NCBI RefSeq assembly: GCF_001632365.1
Contig: NW_024468511.1
Coordinates: 425,550 to 489,549, forward strand
Reading direction: 5' to 3'
DNA from: Laetiporus sulphureus 93-53
Lineage: Eukaryota; Basidiomycota; Agaricomycetes; Polyporales; Laetiporaceae
Length of the DNA stretch: 64,000 nucleotides
This document shows positions 33,365 through 45,177 of this stretch, in pieces (the first letter of the stretch is position 1; each line of letters starts with the position of its first letter). The notes below the pieces were generated by a model that did no database searches, was not told the DNA's origin, and saw only the letters and a program-made list of their open reading frames with translations. Made by a program: the position numbers and the translations under genes.

Positions 33365-35944
33365 GCTTCAGGAGAGCAGGGCTGAAATAGAGGGAAGACT
33401 GGAGCAGAAGGCCGCCCGCGGTATGATACTATCAAAGGAGGTGACTGGAAGATCGTCCCGCGCTGAGCGAGCTTGCTCGTGAAGCCCCGTGTTGTCGCGT
33501 GTTTGGTCCCATATGGAGTTTCTCCACAAAAGGCTATTTCTTGTTCTCGTCGTCAGTGGCTGTATGCGTCAACTCTAGCGGGGTGCCTTCATCCACAGAC
33601 GACGCTGATCAGCTCCTCGACAAATGCACCAAGCGTCTTGACCAGTGTCCAGGCTGCGCTGACCGGACGATCAGCGCACCGATGGAACATCGCAATCTCA
33701 GGTTCCATGCGCTAGGCTGCCGAAGAGCGCCCCTTGCTAGCGCGGAATAGCTTTGTGTTGATGTCCCACATAAGAGCACTCATCGAGTAAAGCATGTGTC
33801 CACACCGCCACGACCGTGTGCCGAGCATAGTGCAAGGGGATGATGGGGGTCCAGATGAGAGTCGGAAATGCCGTCCTCGCCTATATATGCATCTACAACA
33901 AATCTTCAAAGCCAGAAGCACCCAGAAAACCCTTTTAAACTCAGAGGAAGCCAGCGTATAAAACCCACATAAGGTAATACCCTTACCATATCGGGAAGCG
34001 CATCCAGCACGATTGTGAGCCAAACTGCGTCATCCGTCACACAAACTCACTCTCTGTCAGATTTCTGCCGCTCAGTGAAACATAAAACCACTGAAGCCAA
34101 TTCAAGACCATTGGTGGGCCATTCAGTCATAATTTATTTAAGCAATGTGCTGAACCACAGACCAGTTGAGCAAGAATGTTGACAGAGGAGAGCGAGGGAA
34201 TTGATGCTCTTCTTCAGCCCAATGCCTATCTCCAAATGCACCCGAAAGAAGGATTAATGTGTAAAGATGCGCAAGGCGAAATCTATGTCTGTGACCAACA
34301 GCCATCTTGCGATGGTCTCCATTACACAGATATCTCAGGTGAACCCACGAAACGAATGAACTTAACTTTGATCGTCGACACAGGCCAAGAGGTGGCTTGC
34401 GCCCAAAATCGCAACCGAAACCGCCCACAGCGGTGTTGGCAACTGCCTTGCTCGTTGAACAATCTTCAAAAAGGGGTCCGATCATCTCGATATATCTAAC
34501 GCATTGAGCGCGCAGCTTTTCATTCCTCGCAGTGCCAAGTGTCCCACTGTATACACTCATTCCCGCACATTCGTTTGTCAGTACGTGAAAAGGACGTAAG
34601 ACAGGTATATCACCTTCGCACGGGCCAAGCTTGTCGACTGATGATCATGATCAGAACCCGCGATTTGCTCCGTAGCGCAAGCTAGAATCACTGTGCGTCA
34701 CTTCAAAGACGTGTGCCTTGTGCAAGCGCACCAGTTATCGGCGTGATCATCTGCGGAAGCCGAGACGGGCGTCGTCGCGTGAGTCTGTGCCCAAGCAGGC
34801 ATGTCGAGGAAGAAACGCCACTCACCTGTCGAGAAGTCTAGCCTGCGAATGTAGCACAAGGTTGGAGGTACTTTCAACGCCGATGATTCGTGGCGATACT
34901 ACGCTGTAGACAATCAAGTAGTAATTCCAAACTTATCCACGCACATCGCGACCGATTTAGAGCGGGCTTGGTAAGGGAGACAGGACGGACACACGTGAAA
35001 GAGGGTTTTAACGTCGACAGGGACGGACGCAGCACGTATCGAGGGAGGAGGAAGCCCACACGGGCACATTCAGGGCACAAATACCACGTTTCAAGGCCAT
35101 GAGCGACGAAGGCCGAATGAGACAGAGGCCCTGGGATCCTTCGTTGCTTCCGGGCCGTGCGCAGATCTGTGCGAGAAGGCTCTGTAGGGCATATAGATCA
35201 TCATCAGGGTGCAAAGAGCGTGTACTCCAGAGCACTGTCGTGGCGGTGCAAGAGCGCACGAGGAGGAGTGAGTAGAGGCGTCGCCTGAGACTGCCAGCTG
35301 GGGCGTGCGCTCAGGATCGCAAATTTGTACCTACCATAGTGTGAGAATATTCCCTTTGCTGTTCTCGTCAGGCGGGTTGTGGAACCGGTTTGCCCCAGGA
35401 CGTACAAGATTGGAATGGTCGGAATGTCAGACTAGCGCTGTGTACACTGAATGGTCGGGGTAATTATAACGCCCGCTGCAGAGTCTACATCTGAAGCCTG
35501 GCCAATTCTTGTCGCATTCACGACCGCCGCGCTCGGGAGGACAGAGCGACGAAATAAACAGCACCTTTCGGGATCAGAAAAGCCGACTCCATGTCATTGC
35601 AGAAATCCGTGCACGATCTCGTCCGACCTAACGAAGCATGAGATCTGAGACCCACCTTCTCCGTTGTCCAATTATTGGCTCACTTACGGCCGCACCACAA
35701 AAGTGATCACGAAAACCGCAGTGGATCGAAATGAACAAGTGTAGCGTGCAAGCGCGTCCTTCGTTGTTCAACTTGGAAGTTGGAAGTTGGAAGAAGGACG
35801 CGACTGGTGCCATCGCACGCGACGCGACGTGTCACGGTGGCGGTCACACCAGGTCACACCGTTCGACGCGTCGCATCACGTTCTCTCCCCCGCCATCAGC
35901 GATTGAGCACCAAGACGCAGCGTAAGTTCTGCTCGTCGTCCATT
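33365..35944. other. 2.6-kb gene-poor stretch
   Basis: The first few hundred bases are the AMPK beta promoter and the last few hundred the promoter of the Borealin-like gene. Open frames of 60-140 codons occur on both strands (for example around 34140-34560), but their composition is random and no introns extend them. Nothing else can be supported. Confidence 0.5.
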
Positions 35945-37414
35945 ATGCTCGCCTCGCCGTCTACGAGGTGCTACACTTCCGAAGAGAAAGCACAGCTTCT
36001 CGCCAACCTCGACCTCGAAGGTGCGCTCTCTCCACGCTGCCCATTGTAATGCTGCTCTGACCGCCATCCGTCTACGTAGTTGAGCACCGCACACGCCAGA
36101 TTGAAGAATGGCTCGTGGACACACTCGAGAATTTTTGCCTGCACCAGGAGAGCCAGATCTCGCGCATCCCACGCATCGTCCGCGGCGTCACGCTGAAGGA
36201 GTTCGCAAAGCACGGCGGGGACATACAGGAATGCGTAAAGGGCCTCAAGCGGGAGCTACTCAGCGCCGAGGAATCAGTAATTGATAAGAGCCCACGGAAG
36301 AGGAAGTGGGTTGCATCGCAGGACGGGGCAGAGAAAGCGGAAGGCAGTGGGACTGCTGGCTCCAGTTCGAGGGATGCGGAGTCGTCGAGAGGGATCAAGA
36401 GCGGTGTGTTGCCCCGCCGGTTCACAGTTACTCATCATCTGATATTCAATAAGCTCGAATGCTGGTCTCCACGCCCAGTAAGAAGAAGCCAGGACTTCCA
36501 AACGGGCTGGGATCGGCACAGCGACCACGCTTTCCACTACCCCGGACGCCAGGCACGGTATGTCCTTTTCCTCTGCGATGGCATCCCATCTCATATCTTG
36601 CTTCCAGACGCGTACACCGCAGCGGATACCTTCTTCTCACCTTGCATCCCCAAGCCCTCACAAACCGCCTGCCTTCAAATTCTCCCTCCATACCCGCCCC
36701 CCATCCCGGCCAAACTCCCCCACCAAGCCCTCATCCCCATCAAAGCCATTACGTACAACACACACAGCCCACACATCCCGCCCCGTTCGCCCACCCTCCT
36801 CTGCCGTGTTCAACCCCTCGCTGCCTCCCCAACCGCGCTGGCCGCGTCAAGGCGAGAAGATGCTCAGCGTCAACGGATCGCCGCTCGCGAATCCGTTCCA
36901 GCACGGGCTGAGCGGATACCTTCGGTCCGTAGCGCAAGGCGACGGGGACGATGACAGCGGTGGGAGTGAAAACGACCTCCCGCATAGGTTGCGTGCGGGG
37001 AAGCTCAAGAAAAAGAGCAGCATCATTGTCCGCTCTTCTTCTTCATCATTGACTGCGTCATCGTCGAACGACTCGCATTCGAGAGCAAGCTCGCAGACAA
37101 GCGTGCAGATGCAGATGAATGGCGCGCGCTCACGCACCAACTCACAGACGAACGGCTTCGTGCCGGTACGGACCAATGGCGGACAGACTGACCTTCCGGG
37201 AAAAGAGAGTGCCGCGCATAGTGCATTAATCTCGTTGGCGGCGTTCGTCTCGGTGCCTACGAAGGACGGCCACATCCTCGAATTCGATCCCCTGCGAACA
37301 GCACCCGAAGAGATCGATGCATTGACGGGCATCTCCGACGACGCAAAGCAGCAGGCAAAGGAGGACATGGCGCGCATGATACAAACTGCTGTAGAGAGAT
37401 GGAAGATCAGCTGA
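35945..37414 (+). CDS. Nbl1/Borealin-type chromosomal passenger complex protein (436 aa)
   Basis: Exons 35945-36020, 36080-36403, 36454-36557 and 36608-37414 join in phase. The N-terminal part is a Nbl1/Borealin N-terminal domain: EEKAQLLANLDLEVEHRTRQ (residues about 12-32) begins a helix that in the family bundles with INCENP and Survivin, followed by ISRIPRIVRGVTLKEFAKHG. The middle is Ser/Pro/Lys rich with many SP and TP sites (SPHKPP, SRPNSPTKPSSPSKP), expected for Aurora and Cdk1 control in mitosis. A small C-terminal domain (HSALISLAAFVSVPTKDGHI to AVERWKIS) is compatible with the Borealin C-terminal dimerisation region. Yeast Nbl1 is only 73 aa, so this is the long, animal-like form. 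Role inferred from family: centromere targeting of Aurora B. Confidence 0.85.
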
Positions 37415-37686
37415 ACATGCACAGCATCAGCTGTGCGCCTATGTACACATCTCTCTTTCTAGCTCTGCTGCTGTTAATCCGCTCGCTATCCTTCTGTACC
37501 GGTCCTCGGATCTGCTTAGCACCATTGCTGTTACCCTAGTTCTTGCATCGCGTCTGCTGGCCGTTCTGACAGTCTGCGACACACCACATAGCATAGACAT
37601 CCCTCCATTATAGTATATCTCCATATCGTACGGACGGTATCTCACACATCTTGCCCAAGGGACCATGACCTACCCGAAGACCAGAG

Positions 37687-40600
37687 TCAGCCTATCACCT
37701 CCAGCCGGGCAGCTCGGCATACGTTGTCCCCTCGATCTCGTATTTTCACCAGCAAGGAGTCGCCAGCACGGAGTCTGCAATAGTACCTCAGTGAAGATGC
37801 ACTGCTTATGGTATTCCGCGGAGATCACGTACCTCTCAGCTTGTTGCTTCAGTTCGAAAAGTTGACTGACCGGGATAGCTCCAACGGCATGCCCTTCTCC
37901 GCGCGAGAGCGAATAGTGTCCTGTGGTCACGTAGCCAATAATGTCATCCTGCGACGGCACGAGCTTGGATAGCTTGAGGCGCGAGAAACGTCAACCGGCG
38001 CCACACACGAGCATCATACCAAACTCACCTCCGTCTCATCATCTCCTTCCTGCAGCAGCAAGGCAGCACCCTGCTTTCTCAATCTCTCTGCCTCCATCCA
38101 TTTCCTAGCCTCCGCATCGTCCACGCGGTAGACGGTCGCAAGATCCTCTGGGTTTCCCCTGCCACACATGAGCACTCTCACCAGCACCAGCGCACCCTTC
38201 CACAACTCATCCGCCTTGAAACCACCATTCAACTGGCTTAGACCCTTCTTCATCCGTACCTGATTCATGTAGTCCAGGAGGCCCGCACCCGGGTTGAGCA
38301 TGGTCGACATTAACTTGTCCACCAACGACGGCGCGTCTGTGCCACGCAGGAGCCAAGGACGAATATCCCTGTCCGTCTTCGTTCCGCCAGCGGTAGCAGG
38401 AGGCTCTTCTCTCTGCGTAGGGACAAGGTCGTCTTCTTCCGGCGAGCTTTCAAGGCCGAGGACGACGCCCCAGTCTGGCTTCCAAGGACTCCTCGTCCCC
38501 AACTTCTCATAGTTCACGCGCTTGGCGGGAGGCTTTCTCTCCCACTTGGTTCGCTCTTCTTCCGCCCGATCGTCCGCGTATTCATCATACGCTGCCGTTA
38601 ACGGATAGTCTCGAGGGAAATACGCACAGCCGCCCTCATAAGCTTGTGTCTGCCGCTCGCGTTGACCTCCTACACGTGTGCCTGTGTAGGTTAGGGATGA
38701 GAAGAAAGGCATTGCCCAGCCCGAAGGGATGATGAGCGTCCATCCATGTAGCGAAGGGGACTCGGTGCCGTGCTGTTGGAAAGGCACCTTCACAGTAGAG
38801 GCTGGCCCCTCGACCGAGCGCTGGATGAGAAGAATCGGGATCACATCGTCCTCCGGAGTCGGCTGTAGCTTCGGGCCAGGAACCAAGAACTGCCATAATC
38901 AATGGATGAGCTTGAACAATCAGGTTAATGAGAGGAGATGCTCACTTCAGATCTGCGTTGATCGATGTCTGACTTTTTGAATTTGGGCTTGCAAAGCTTT
39001 TCGCGTATGCTTTCGTCCCATATGGAGCTTGTCGCTAGAGCAGCGGACGGAAAGATAGCAGGAGACGTTGCTGACGGTCCAGATTCATATCTGACTTTCT
39101 GGTTCTTAGGCGGAAAACTGTGCCAGGTCCGGCCTATAGTCAGTACAATGGACACGGACCGACGTCTGTCTGAGGCTCACCTAAGGCGAGGATCCTCCAC
39201 TGTCAGACCAATGATCATGCCACGAGGAAGCGATCCGCTTGTCTGCAGATGCTCTAAGCAATTCCAAAACTAGAAAACATTTTGAGACATATAATTCGTA
39301 TGAAGACGGTACATAGGCACCTGGCGTTTCTCCTCATTAAGGCCTTCCTGCGACAATTTCAGCGCGCCCTTGATGATTTGACTCGATTTAGGCCCCATAA
39401 TCTCGAAAACATTGACGTGCTCCCTCAAGTTCGCGATTTCCACATCAGCGATCTCCTGGTTTGGTGATGCCCTTTTGGCGGCCTCTAGGGCAAAGGACGT
39501 GGCAGTCCTCACTTCGTGATAAACGTCGTCGAAGACAGCCGGGTGAACGCGAATCCAAACAGTGCGGGGTGTCGATGGGGCAGGGGGGTTTGCTACTTCC
39601 TCACGTTGCTTGCCTTTGCCCTTCGGCTTGCGCTTTCGCTTGCCTTCTTCCGATGCTGGAGTTTCTGATGTGTTTGCTTCGTCCCTCGCGGGAGGAGTGG
39701 CCGGTTGTGCTCCCCACGTAGGATGCCACATAACGGTAATAGGGGCAATCAAGTCATAAGGATACGCTCCATGCTTATAGAGATGCGTTTCGCAGATGCG
39801 CGAACCAGTCAAGAACCTGCAATCACCAGATTCCATCCTTATCACGATTTTTCAAACAAGTTCAACCCACCTTTGCGCACCGGGACTCGGGCCTTGACAA
39901 TCGCAACAACTGGTCAATGCCGCACGTAGTACGTCTTCTGGGCCTTTGAGCTCAATGAAACCAAAATAGGACGCATCATGTAGGATAGACCCATGCACGG
40001 ATGCTCTGTGAGAAGTCCTGAAGGATTTTTCCGTAGGTGTAATCGCCTATTCAACGCATGGGCACCGTATCGTTTGCAAGACGGCTAAGAAGACGTACCA
40101 GTCGATAATCCCACATGTCATCCATGTGCATTCGTTTTGCGTGCCACAAATGCGTTTCCAGCCAAATCTTATCACCTAGATGTATAAAATCAGATCATCG
40201 TACGAAATATGTGAAGAAGATGGCATGTAATTACGTTGTCGTTTCAGTAGTTCTTCGGTACGTTTGGCAGTCTCAAGCTTGCCATGCTTAGACGCAGCGC
40301 GCCGTGATGCTTTATGACGCATTGGATCCATCTGCGCGAAGAAGGTAAATGGACATCGTACAAAACGACGACCTACGCACTACACACCTCAGCGCGCGCC
40401 TTTTCTCGCAATCGTTTGGGTACGCGAAGAACATTGTGACTTGCAGCTCTACGGCGCAAGTGCCTTGGGAGCTGCTGCCAGGCCCTCTTTGTCGTATTAG
40501 AACTGATCATCAAGTGATGTCAATGCTATTACAATCGATGAGAGCGAGATGCGACTTACTGAGCATTCGTCATGGCCTCAGACATGGCGCTGATCTCAAA

Positions 40601-40946
40601 TGCCCTAGCCTTCACAGGTTACGATATGAGCGTTAGGCATCTATGGAAATGGCTCGAACACACCTCCGCAAACTTTTCAATGTTGATAGCATCAGGCAGC
40701 CCTTGCATGCCTGGGGAAGAAAAGTGTAACGGCATGTCTGTCTCGACGATTGATCTGCGACCTACTATCAAATCGTACTGCTTTTGAGGGTCCTGCGACT
40801 GCGTTCCTGCTGCTAGACCCGGCTACTTCGACGGATTGAGACTGTACGGCAATGGTACGCGCTGCTGCTGTCTTTTGCTTCTTCCACTTGCGTCCAATGA
40901 GCTCGTCAGAGCTGGATCCATCATCCTCTCTACGTTTTGGAGCCAT
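37687..40946 (-). CDS. POP1: RNase P / RNase MRP protein subunit Pop1 (862 aa)
   Basis: Pop1 is the large scaffold protein of RNase P and RNase MRP, which process tRNA and rRNA precursors in the nucleus and nucleolus. Thirteen exons join in phase: 40946-40766, 40710-40664, 40609-40560, 40502-40388, 40331-40235, 40175-40099, 40046-39871, 39816-39321, 39269-39181, 39117-38946, 38889-38029, 37972-37833 and 37774-37687. Diagnostic blocks are INIEKFAEARAFEISAMSEA, WQQLPRHLRRRAASHNV, WLETHLWHAKRMHMDDMWDY and SYFGFIELKGPEDVL. The POPLD domain lies at HGWTLIIPSGWAMPFF and EGGCAYFPRDYPLT. The C-terminus VKIRDRGDNVCRAARLEVIG is typical and requires skipping an in-frame readthrough near 37830. A low-complexity Lys-rich insert (KRKRKPKGKGKQ) is also present. 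Confidence 0.93.
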
Positions 40947-41156
40947 TCTGAGCTACTTCGGTTTCGGTTCGAGATTTGACGCGACGGACACGCAAATGTG
41001 GATGTAGAACGCGCAGTCCGAGGGCAAGAGGGAACAAGCAGCCTGAAGATGTTCAAATGTTCAAAGCCACAGACGATGGCACGGAGACCTTCCCGATTCG
41101 GACGACGCGTCTCGCCGTCGTTCGGGTCACTGTCCGACCAGACTCAAATCCACACC
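40947..41156. promoter_or_regulatory. Bidirectional promoter between POP1 and a mitochondrial protein gene
   Basis: Only 210 bp separate the two divergent start codons, so both promoters must lie here. No classical TATA box is seen. Confidence 0.6.
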
Positions 41157-41919
41157 ATGTCCTCCCTCCTCAGACTAGGTCTCTACTCAACGCCCCCGGT
41201 GTTGTCGCGTGTCTGTGGACGATTGCTGTCTACTTCACGAGTTGTACGCGATGCTGCCGCGCCCACGCCGAATTTAGGGACCGTCCCAGCCAAGAAGCCT
41301 GTCGGTGCCTTCCGCGGCGGGTGCGTTAACGTCGACTGACACATATGTATTAGCGTTCTCAAGTGTAAAATATTGTCTGCGATGATGCAGGATTGTTGGA
41401 TTCCTCTTTGGTTTCTCTCTCGCGTCGTCCGTGGCTGCGTATCATCTGCTAGAGGAGTACAAGCTGGCTTCTGCGGCATTGCAGGCTAGCGTGGAGGAGC
41501 TGCAGCTGAGCACGCAGAAGGTATGTTGATCATTGTCATAAATGAGGTTACACTTGATGTGCATGTGCGCTGCAGGTTTCTGCGCATGTCCGGCGGATAG
41601 AGGCTGTGGAGAAGGAGCTGAAGGCGCTGAGCGACAGCTCGGCGACCAAGGAGGACATTTCGCGAGTTCGGGCAGAGATGAAAAAGTTGTATGATGGGCT
41701 CCATGTTGGTGCGTAGTATGCGTATCATTTAAGCCCATCCAATACTGAGCCTTGCCTTCCTTCTGTAGAGTTCCTCGATCTTAGGTCATACGTATGGGGT
41801 ATTCGTGAGTGTCCGACCTTCATGTGCCCTTAGTGCAATATACTGACTGAAAGCACATGTTAGAGCAAGATGTTCATGCTTTATCCAAAAAGGAGTCTTC
41901 CTCTGTCCGTCTTGTATAG
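41157..41919 (+). CDS. Small mitochondrial membrane protein with coiled coil (172 aa)
   Basis: Exons 41157-41320, 41391-41520, 41576-41708, 41769-41804 and 41864-41919 join in phase. The N-terminus MSSLLRLGLYSTPPVLSRVC has Arg, Ser and Leu without acids, as mitochondrial presequences do. A transmembrane helix follows (GIVGFLFGFSLASSVAAYHL, residues about 55-75), then a coiled coil (VSAHVRRIEAVEKELKALSD, EDISRVRAEMKKLYDGLHV). It probably sits in the inner membrane with the coiled coil on one side. Similar orphans occur throughout fungi, but I cannot assign a yeast name. Confidence 0.8.
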
Positions 41920-42083
41920 AGAATACATCGGGATCGCACCGCGGATCTGTCGCATTTCTTGACTTCCCGTCATCAGCGTTGCTGATTCTACGTCTATTGG
42001 TACACATCTAATCTTGGGGGAAGCACAGGACCAACCGTTTCTACTCGTTATTTTGCAGGTGACATTGCTAACAATGCGTCCGC

Positions 42084-43375
42084 TCAATCCTCCTGCTCTT
42101 GCGTCGCCCTTCGTACCTCATCTTGCCACAACCCGGCAAATTCCTGCGTATCTCTCCCGCTGCTCATCGCTAAGGCCTCGATCGGAACCATATTATGTTG
42201 ATGTGCAGGAGCATTGCGTGTTGCTGCAGGATGACTGGGAGAATTCACCACTCTCAATTCAGGCTCTTCCGTGTGCGCTAATAACCGTTCATGCAGTTCC
42301 TCGTAAGTGAAGAGCAACGGATCCGTGCGCGGTGCATAGGGGTTGAAATCGACGATGTGGCCGCGAGAGAGGTCGCGCGTGAGCAAAAAGTCGAATATGT
42401 CTATGTACAAGACGTTAAGATAGGCCGAGCTGCAAAGATGTCCAACGTGATGTGCACTCACAATCGCCGCCAGTTTGCTCCCACCGACCCTTGATATTTG
42501 ACTCCCAGTAATCCTTGACAGCGTCGGTGACTTTGCGCTGCGTCTCTGGTTCGTTCCAGAAGTCGTAGTAATTCGGATCGCGCTGTGAGATGCCTAAGGA
42601 TCCATTACTATCATTGCAACTTGATTGAATAGGAGGAGTTCGATGTACCTAAAAGCACCTCCTGACGGACAAAACACCGGAGCTCTCGGCTTTGATCCAC
42701 CGGATACCACTTCCTCAACGCGAGCTCAAGCTGATAGTCCAGGGTTGGACTTGTAATGCCTTGCGCAGGTGATGCTGTTTCACAGCCCTCAAACACATGT
42801 TCAGGGCTGAGGTCGTGTTGCACAAAGTCGGAAGACTTGAGTACTAAATATACATCCGCGGGAGACATGCATTTGAGCGGAGACGATGCTGGTAACATCC
42901 ACGCAGCATCCTGTTGAATCAGTTCATTGATCGGATGAGGAACAAGTGGAAAGAGGGCGCACCCGAGGCGATGAGAAATTCAGCTTCGGAAAGACAGCGC
43001 CGTACTTCGATACCGTCGCCCGGATTTGCTCATCAAGCTCAGGAAAGGCAAACTTGCGTCTCTCCTCTTCAGGTTCCTCTTCCTCGTCATCTTCCTCGTC
43101 GTCGGAGAGTGTACTCTCGCCAGGCCTTCAGGCATCCACTTGTATCAGTCAAAGGACGATAATCCATGAGTCACGTACATATATTCCGCTCCTTCCGGAA
43201 TGAACACGCCGTCCGACTCGAGGTATTCAACAAATTCTTGACTCAAAGGTCGAATGACAGTCGACTTGATGCTGAGGCTCGAGAAGCGGGGATACCAAGA
43301 CGAGAACTGGAAGGCGAGCAGGGCCTCCTGCGACATTACCGGGAGCACGTCAGGCGTTGTTATTGCAGACGGCAT
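42084..43375 (-). CDS. CDC123: Cdc123 (D123) eIF2 assembly chaperone
   Basis: Cdc123 is an ATP-grasp-like protein that promotes binding of eIF2 gamma to eIF2 alpha and is needed for translation initiation and cell-cycle entry. The family order is visible on the minus strand. FSSWYPRFSSLSIKSTVIRP is near 43300, then an acidic linker (TLSDDEEDDEEEEPEEE), then LNFSSPRDAAWM and LKCMSPADVYLVLKSSDFVQ near 42850. LRKWYPVDQSRELRCFVR is near 42690, ISQRDPNYYDFWN near 42580, and HIVDFNPYAPRTDPLLFTYE near 42330. The start MPSAITTPDVLPVMSQEALL (43375) precedes the first block closely, as expected. About five introns; the exact ends of the exon around 43080 are less certain. Length fits the family. Confidence 0.92.
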
Positions 43376-43583
43376 CAGAACCAGAACTCAAGACGAATAC
43401 AAGCAGGGTAGTGTAGCTGGTAGACAGCGAGGACAAGCTTTGAGTCAAGATGTGGCTGTACAAATTGCGATCGACTCAAGGATCTCCGATCTTTGATGAA
43501 AGGGAGCACGTGTGTCCGACTTTACAGCGTCTCTGCAGACATCCAGTGCCGCCACCGTCCGTCCTCCTCCTCGTCCCACTACC
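43376..43583. promoter_or_regulatory. Bidirectional promoter between CDC123 and a Tma23-like gene
   Basis: The divergent start codons are 208 bp apart. Both neighbours serve ribosome or translation functions, which makes co-regulation plausible but unproven. Confidence 0.5.
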
Positions 43584-44812
43584 ATGCCCCTCGATGGACA
43601 TGCATATCTAGTATCGCAAGGCTGGTCCGGGAAGGGGACTGGTCTGCGGCACGGAGCGATCACTCGCCCCGTTACCGTTTCGCAGAAGAGGACGCTCGCA
43701 GGCGTTGGCAAGGATCGCGACGAGGCGTTCCCCTTCTGGGACCAGTGAGTCGCATTCACGCTTACTCTTGTCGCTTCACAGATCTAATCACGTATGTCTT
43801 CTAAGTGTCTTCCAAGCAGCTGCTGTGAACATACAGGTCAAGCTGCACAAAGACGACGATGACTCCGTGGGTACTTCGTGTTTCCGCATTGCGCAGCTAA
43901 CACCATCTCAAGGATAGTGAGGTTGCCTCTGAACCCACTGTTGAGCTGCAGCGCACGAGCACTGGCATCATATCCCATCGCAGACCAAAGACGGGCACTC
44001 CCGCCCTCTCCGGGACAAACACCCCGACCACCCAGGCTAGCAGCAGCGGCAGCAGCACACCACGTCTGAGCGTGATGGCCCTCGCCAAGCAAGAAGCCGC
44101 AAGGCGCATGCTTTATGCCAGCTTCTTCCGAGGTCCTACTATTGGGCCCGACATCGACGAATCTAAACTTCAAAATATCGTTCTGGAAACATCAGAAACT
44201 GCGCAGGTAGTGGAGATCACCAGTACATCGATGATGGTAGAGAAGAAGTCAAAGAAGAGGAAAACGGGTGAGAGTGCTGCACGGTCTAACAAGAAGGAGG
44301 AGAAGAGCAGGAAGAGATGCGAGGAAGATGACGGAGACGAGGAGAAACAGGCAAGAAAGAGGCGGAAACGAGAGTCGAAGAAGCAGCGCGGTGACGAGGA
44401 GGCAGAAGAGGCGGAGCTTGTGGTCCCGGATCAAGAAGGCAAACTGCTCCTCGAGAAGGCCGAGAGCAAGAAGCGGAAGGAGGAGGGACGAGAAAAGAGG
44501 GAGGAACAGCGCAGATTGAAGGGCGAAGCTAAAAAGGCGGACGCAAATGACGTAGACAGGAAGAAGCGGAAGGAAGAGAAGAAGGAGGAACGGCGCAGAG
44601 TCAAAAGCAAGGCAAAGGAAGAAAGGCAAGCCGCACATGAGGTGGAAGAGGGAACCGCGGAAGACAGCGAACAGTCGTGTCGAGAAGCAGTCATAATCCC
44701 TCCCAAGCTCGCGACGGGCGATATACAAGTCAAGCGGAAGAAAAAGGAAGCGTCGAGGGATGATGGTAAGTCCGAGAAAAAGGCGAAGAAACGGAAGGAT
44801 GCCAGTTCATGA
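43584..44812 (+). CDS. Tma23-like nucleolar protein with very basic tail (373 aa)
   Basis: Exons 43584-43744, 43806-43866 and 43913-44812 join in phase. The N-terminus (MPLDGHAYLVSQGWSGKGTG, then LRHGAITRPVTVSQKRTLAG and DEAFPFWDHVFQAAAVNIQV) matches the G-patch-like start of the yeast ribosome-biogenesis protein Tma23. After a short Ser/Thr linker the last 190 residues are an almost pure Lys/Glu/Arg mix (KKSKKRKTGE, KRKKKEASRDD), as in nucleolar proteins. The tail contains many nuclear-localisation-type KKRK blocks. Predicted to act in small-subunit ribosome assembly; assignment rests on the N-terminal 75 residues. Confidence 0.78.
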
Positions 44813-45177
44813 TATCAAACGGACGCGTTCGCTCACTTGAAAAGGGATGGCATCGCGTGTGATCCCATGTGTATACATTGACACTTACGATGCAAGATGA
44901 ACATGCTTAATATTGGTACATCATGACAATCCTGCTACTAGAAACTTTTCCCATCCGACAACTATATATATACATGGTCATTTGGTAACTTGTCTTCAAT
45001 ACCCAACTACGGTGTGCGTCAATGATGGTCATCCTTCGAATCTGTGGTTGACAACTAGCTGAGACGAGCGCAAACAAGCAATGCATCAAGATCGGCAACG
45101 CAACCAACGGCTAGATATGAGTCCGTAACGGACGCGATAGCCAAGGTAGTGGAGGAGATGGGTCCTGAGTATCTCTC

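Noticed and set aside
34138..34560. 140-codon minus-strand ORF in the gene-poor stretch
   Set aside because: No splice extension, no recognisable motif, and equal-length frames occur on the opposite strand.
36847..37422. 191-codon minus-strand ORF in the Borealin-like gene
   Set aside because: Antisense shadow of a coding exon supported by phase and family similarity.
44249..44728. 159-codon Leu/Phe-rich minus-strand ORF that looks like a membrane protein
   Set aside because: It is the complement of the Lys/Glu-rich tail of the Tma23-like gene; Leu/Phe/Ser richness is the expected artefact.
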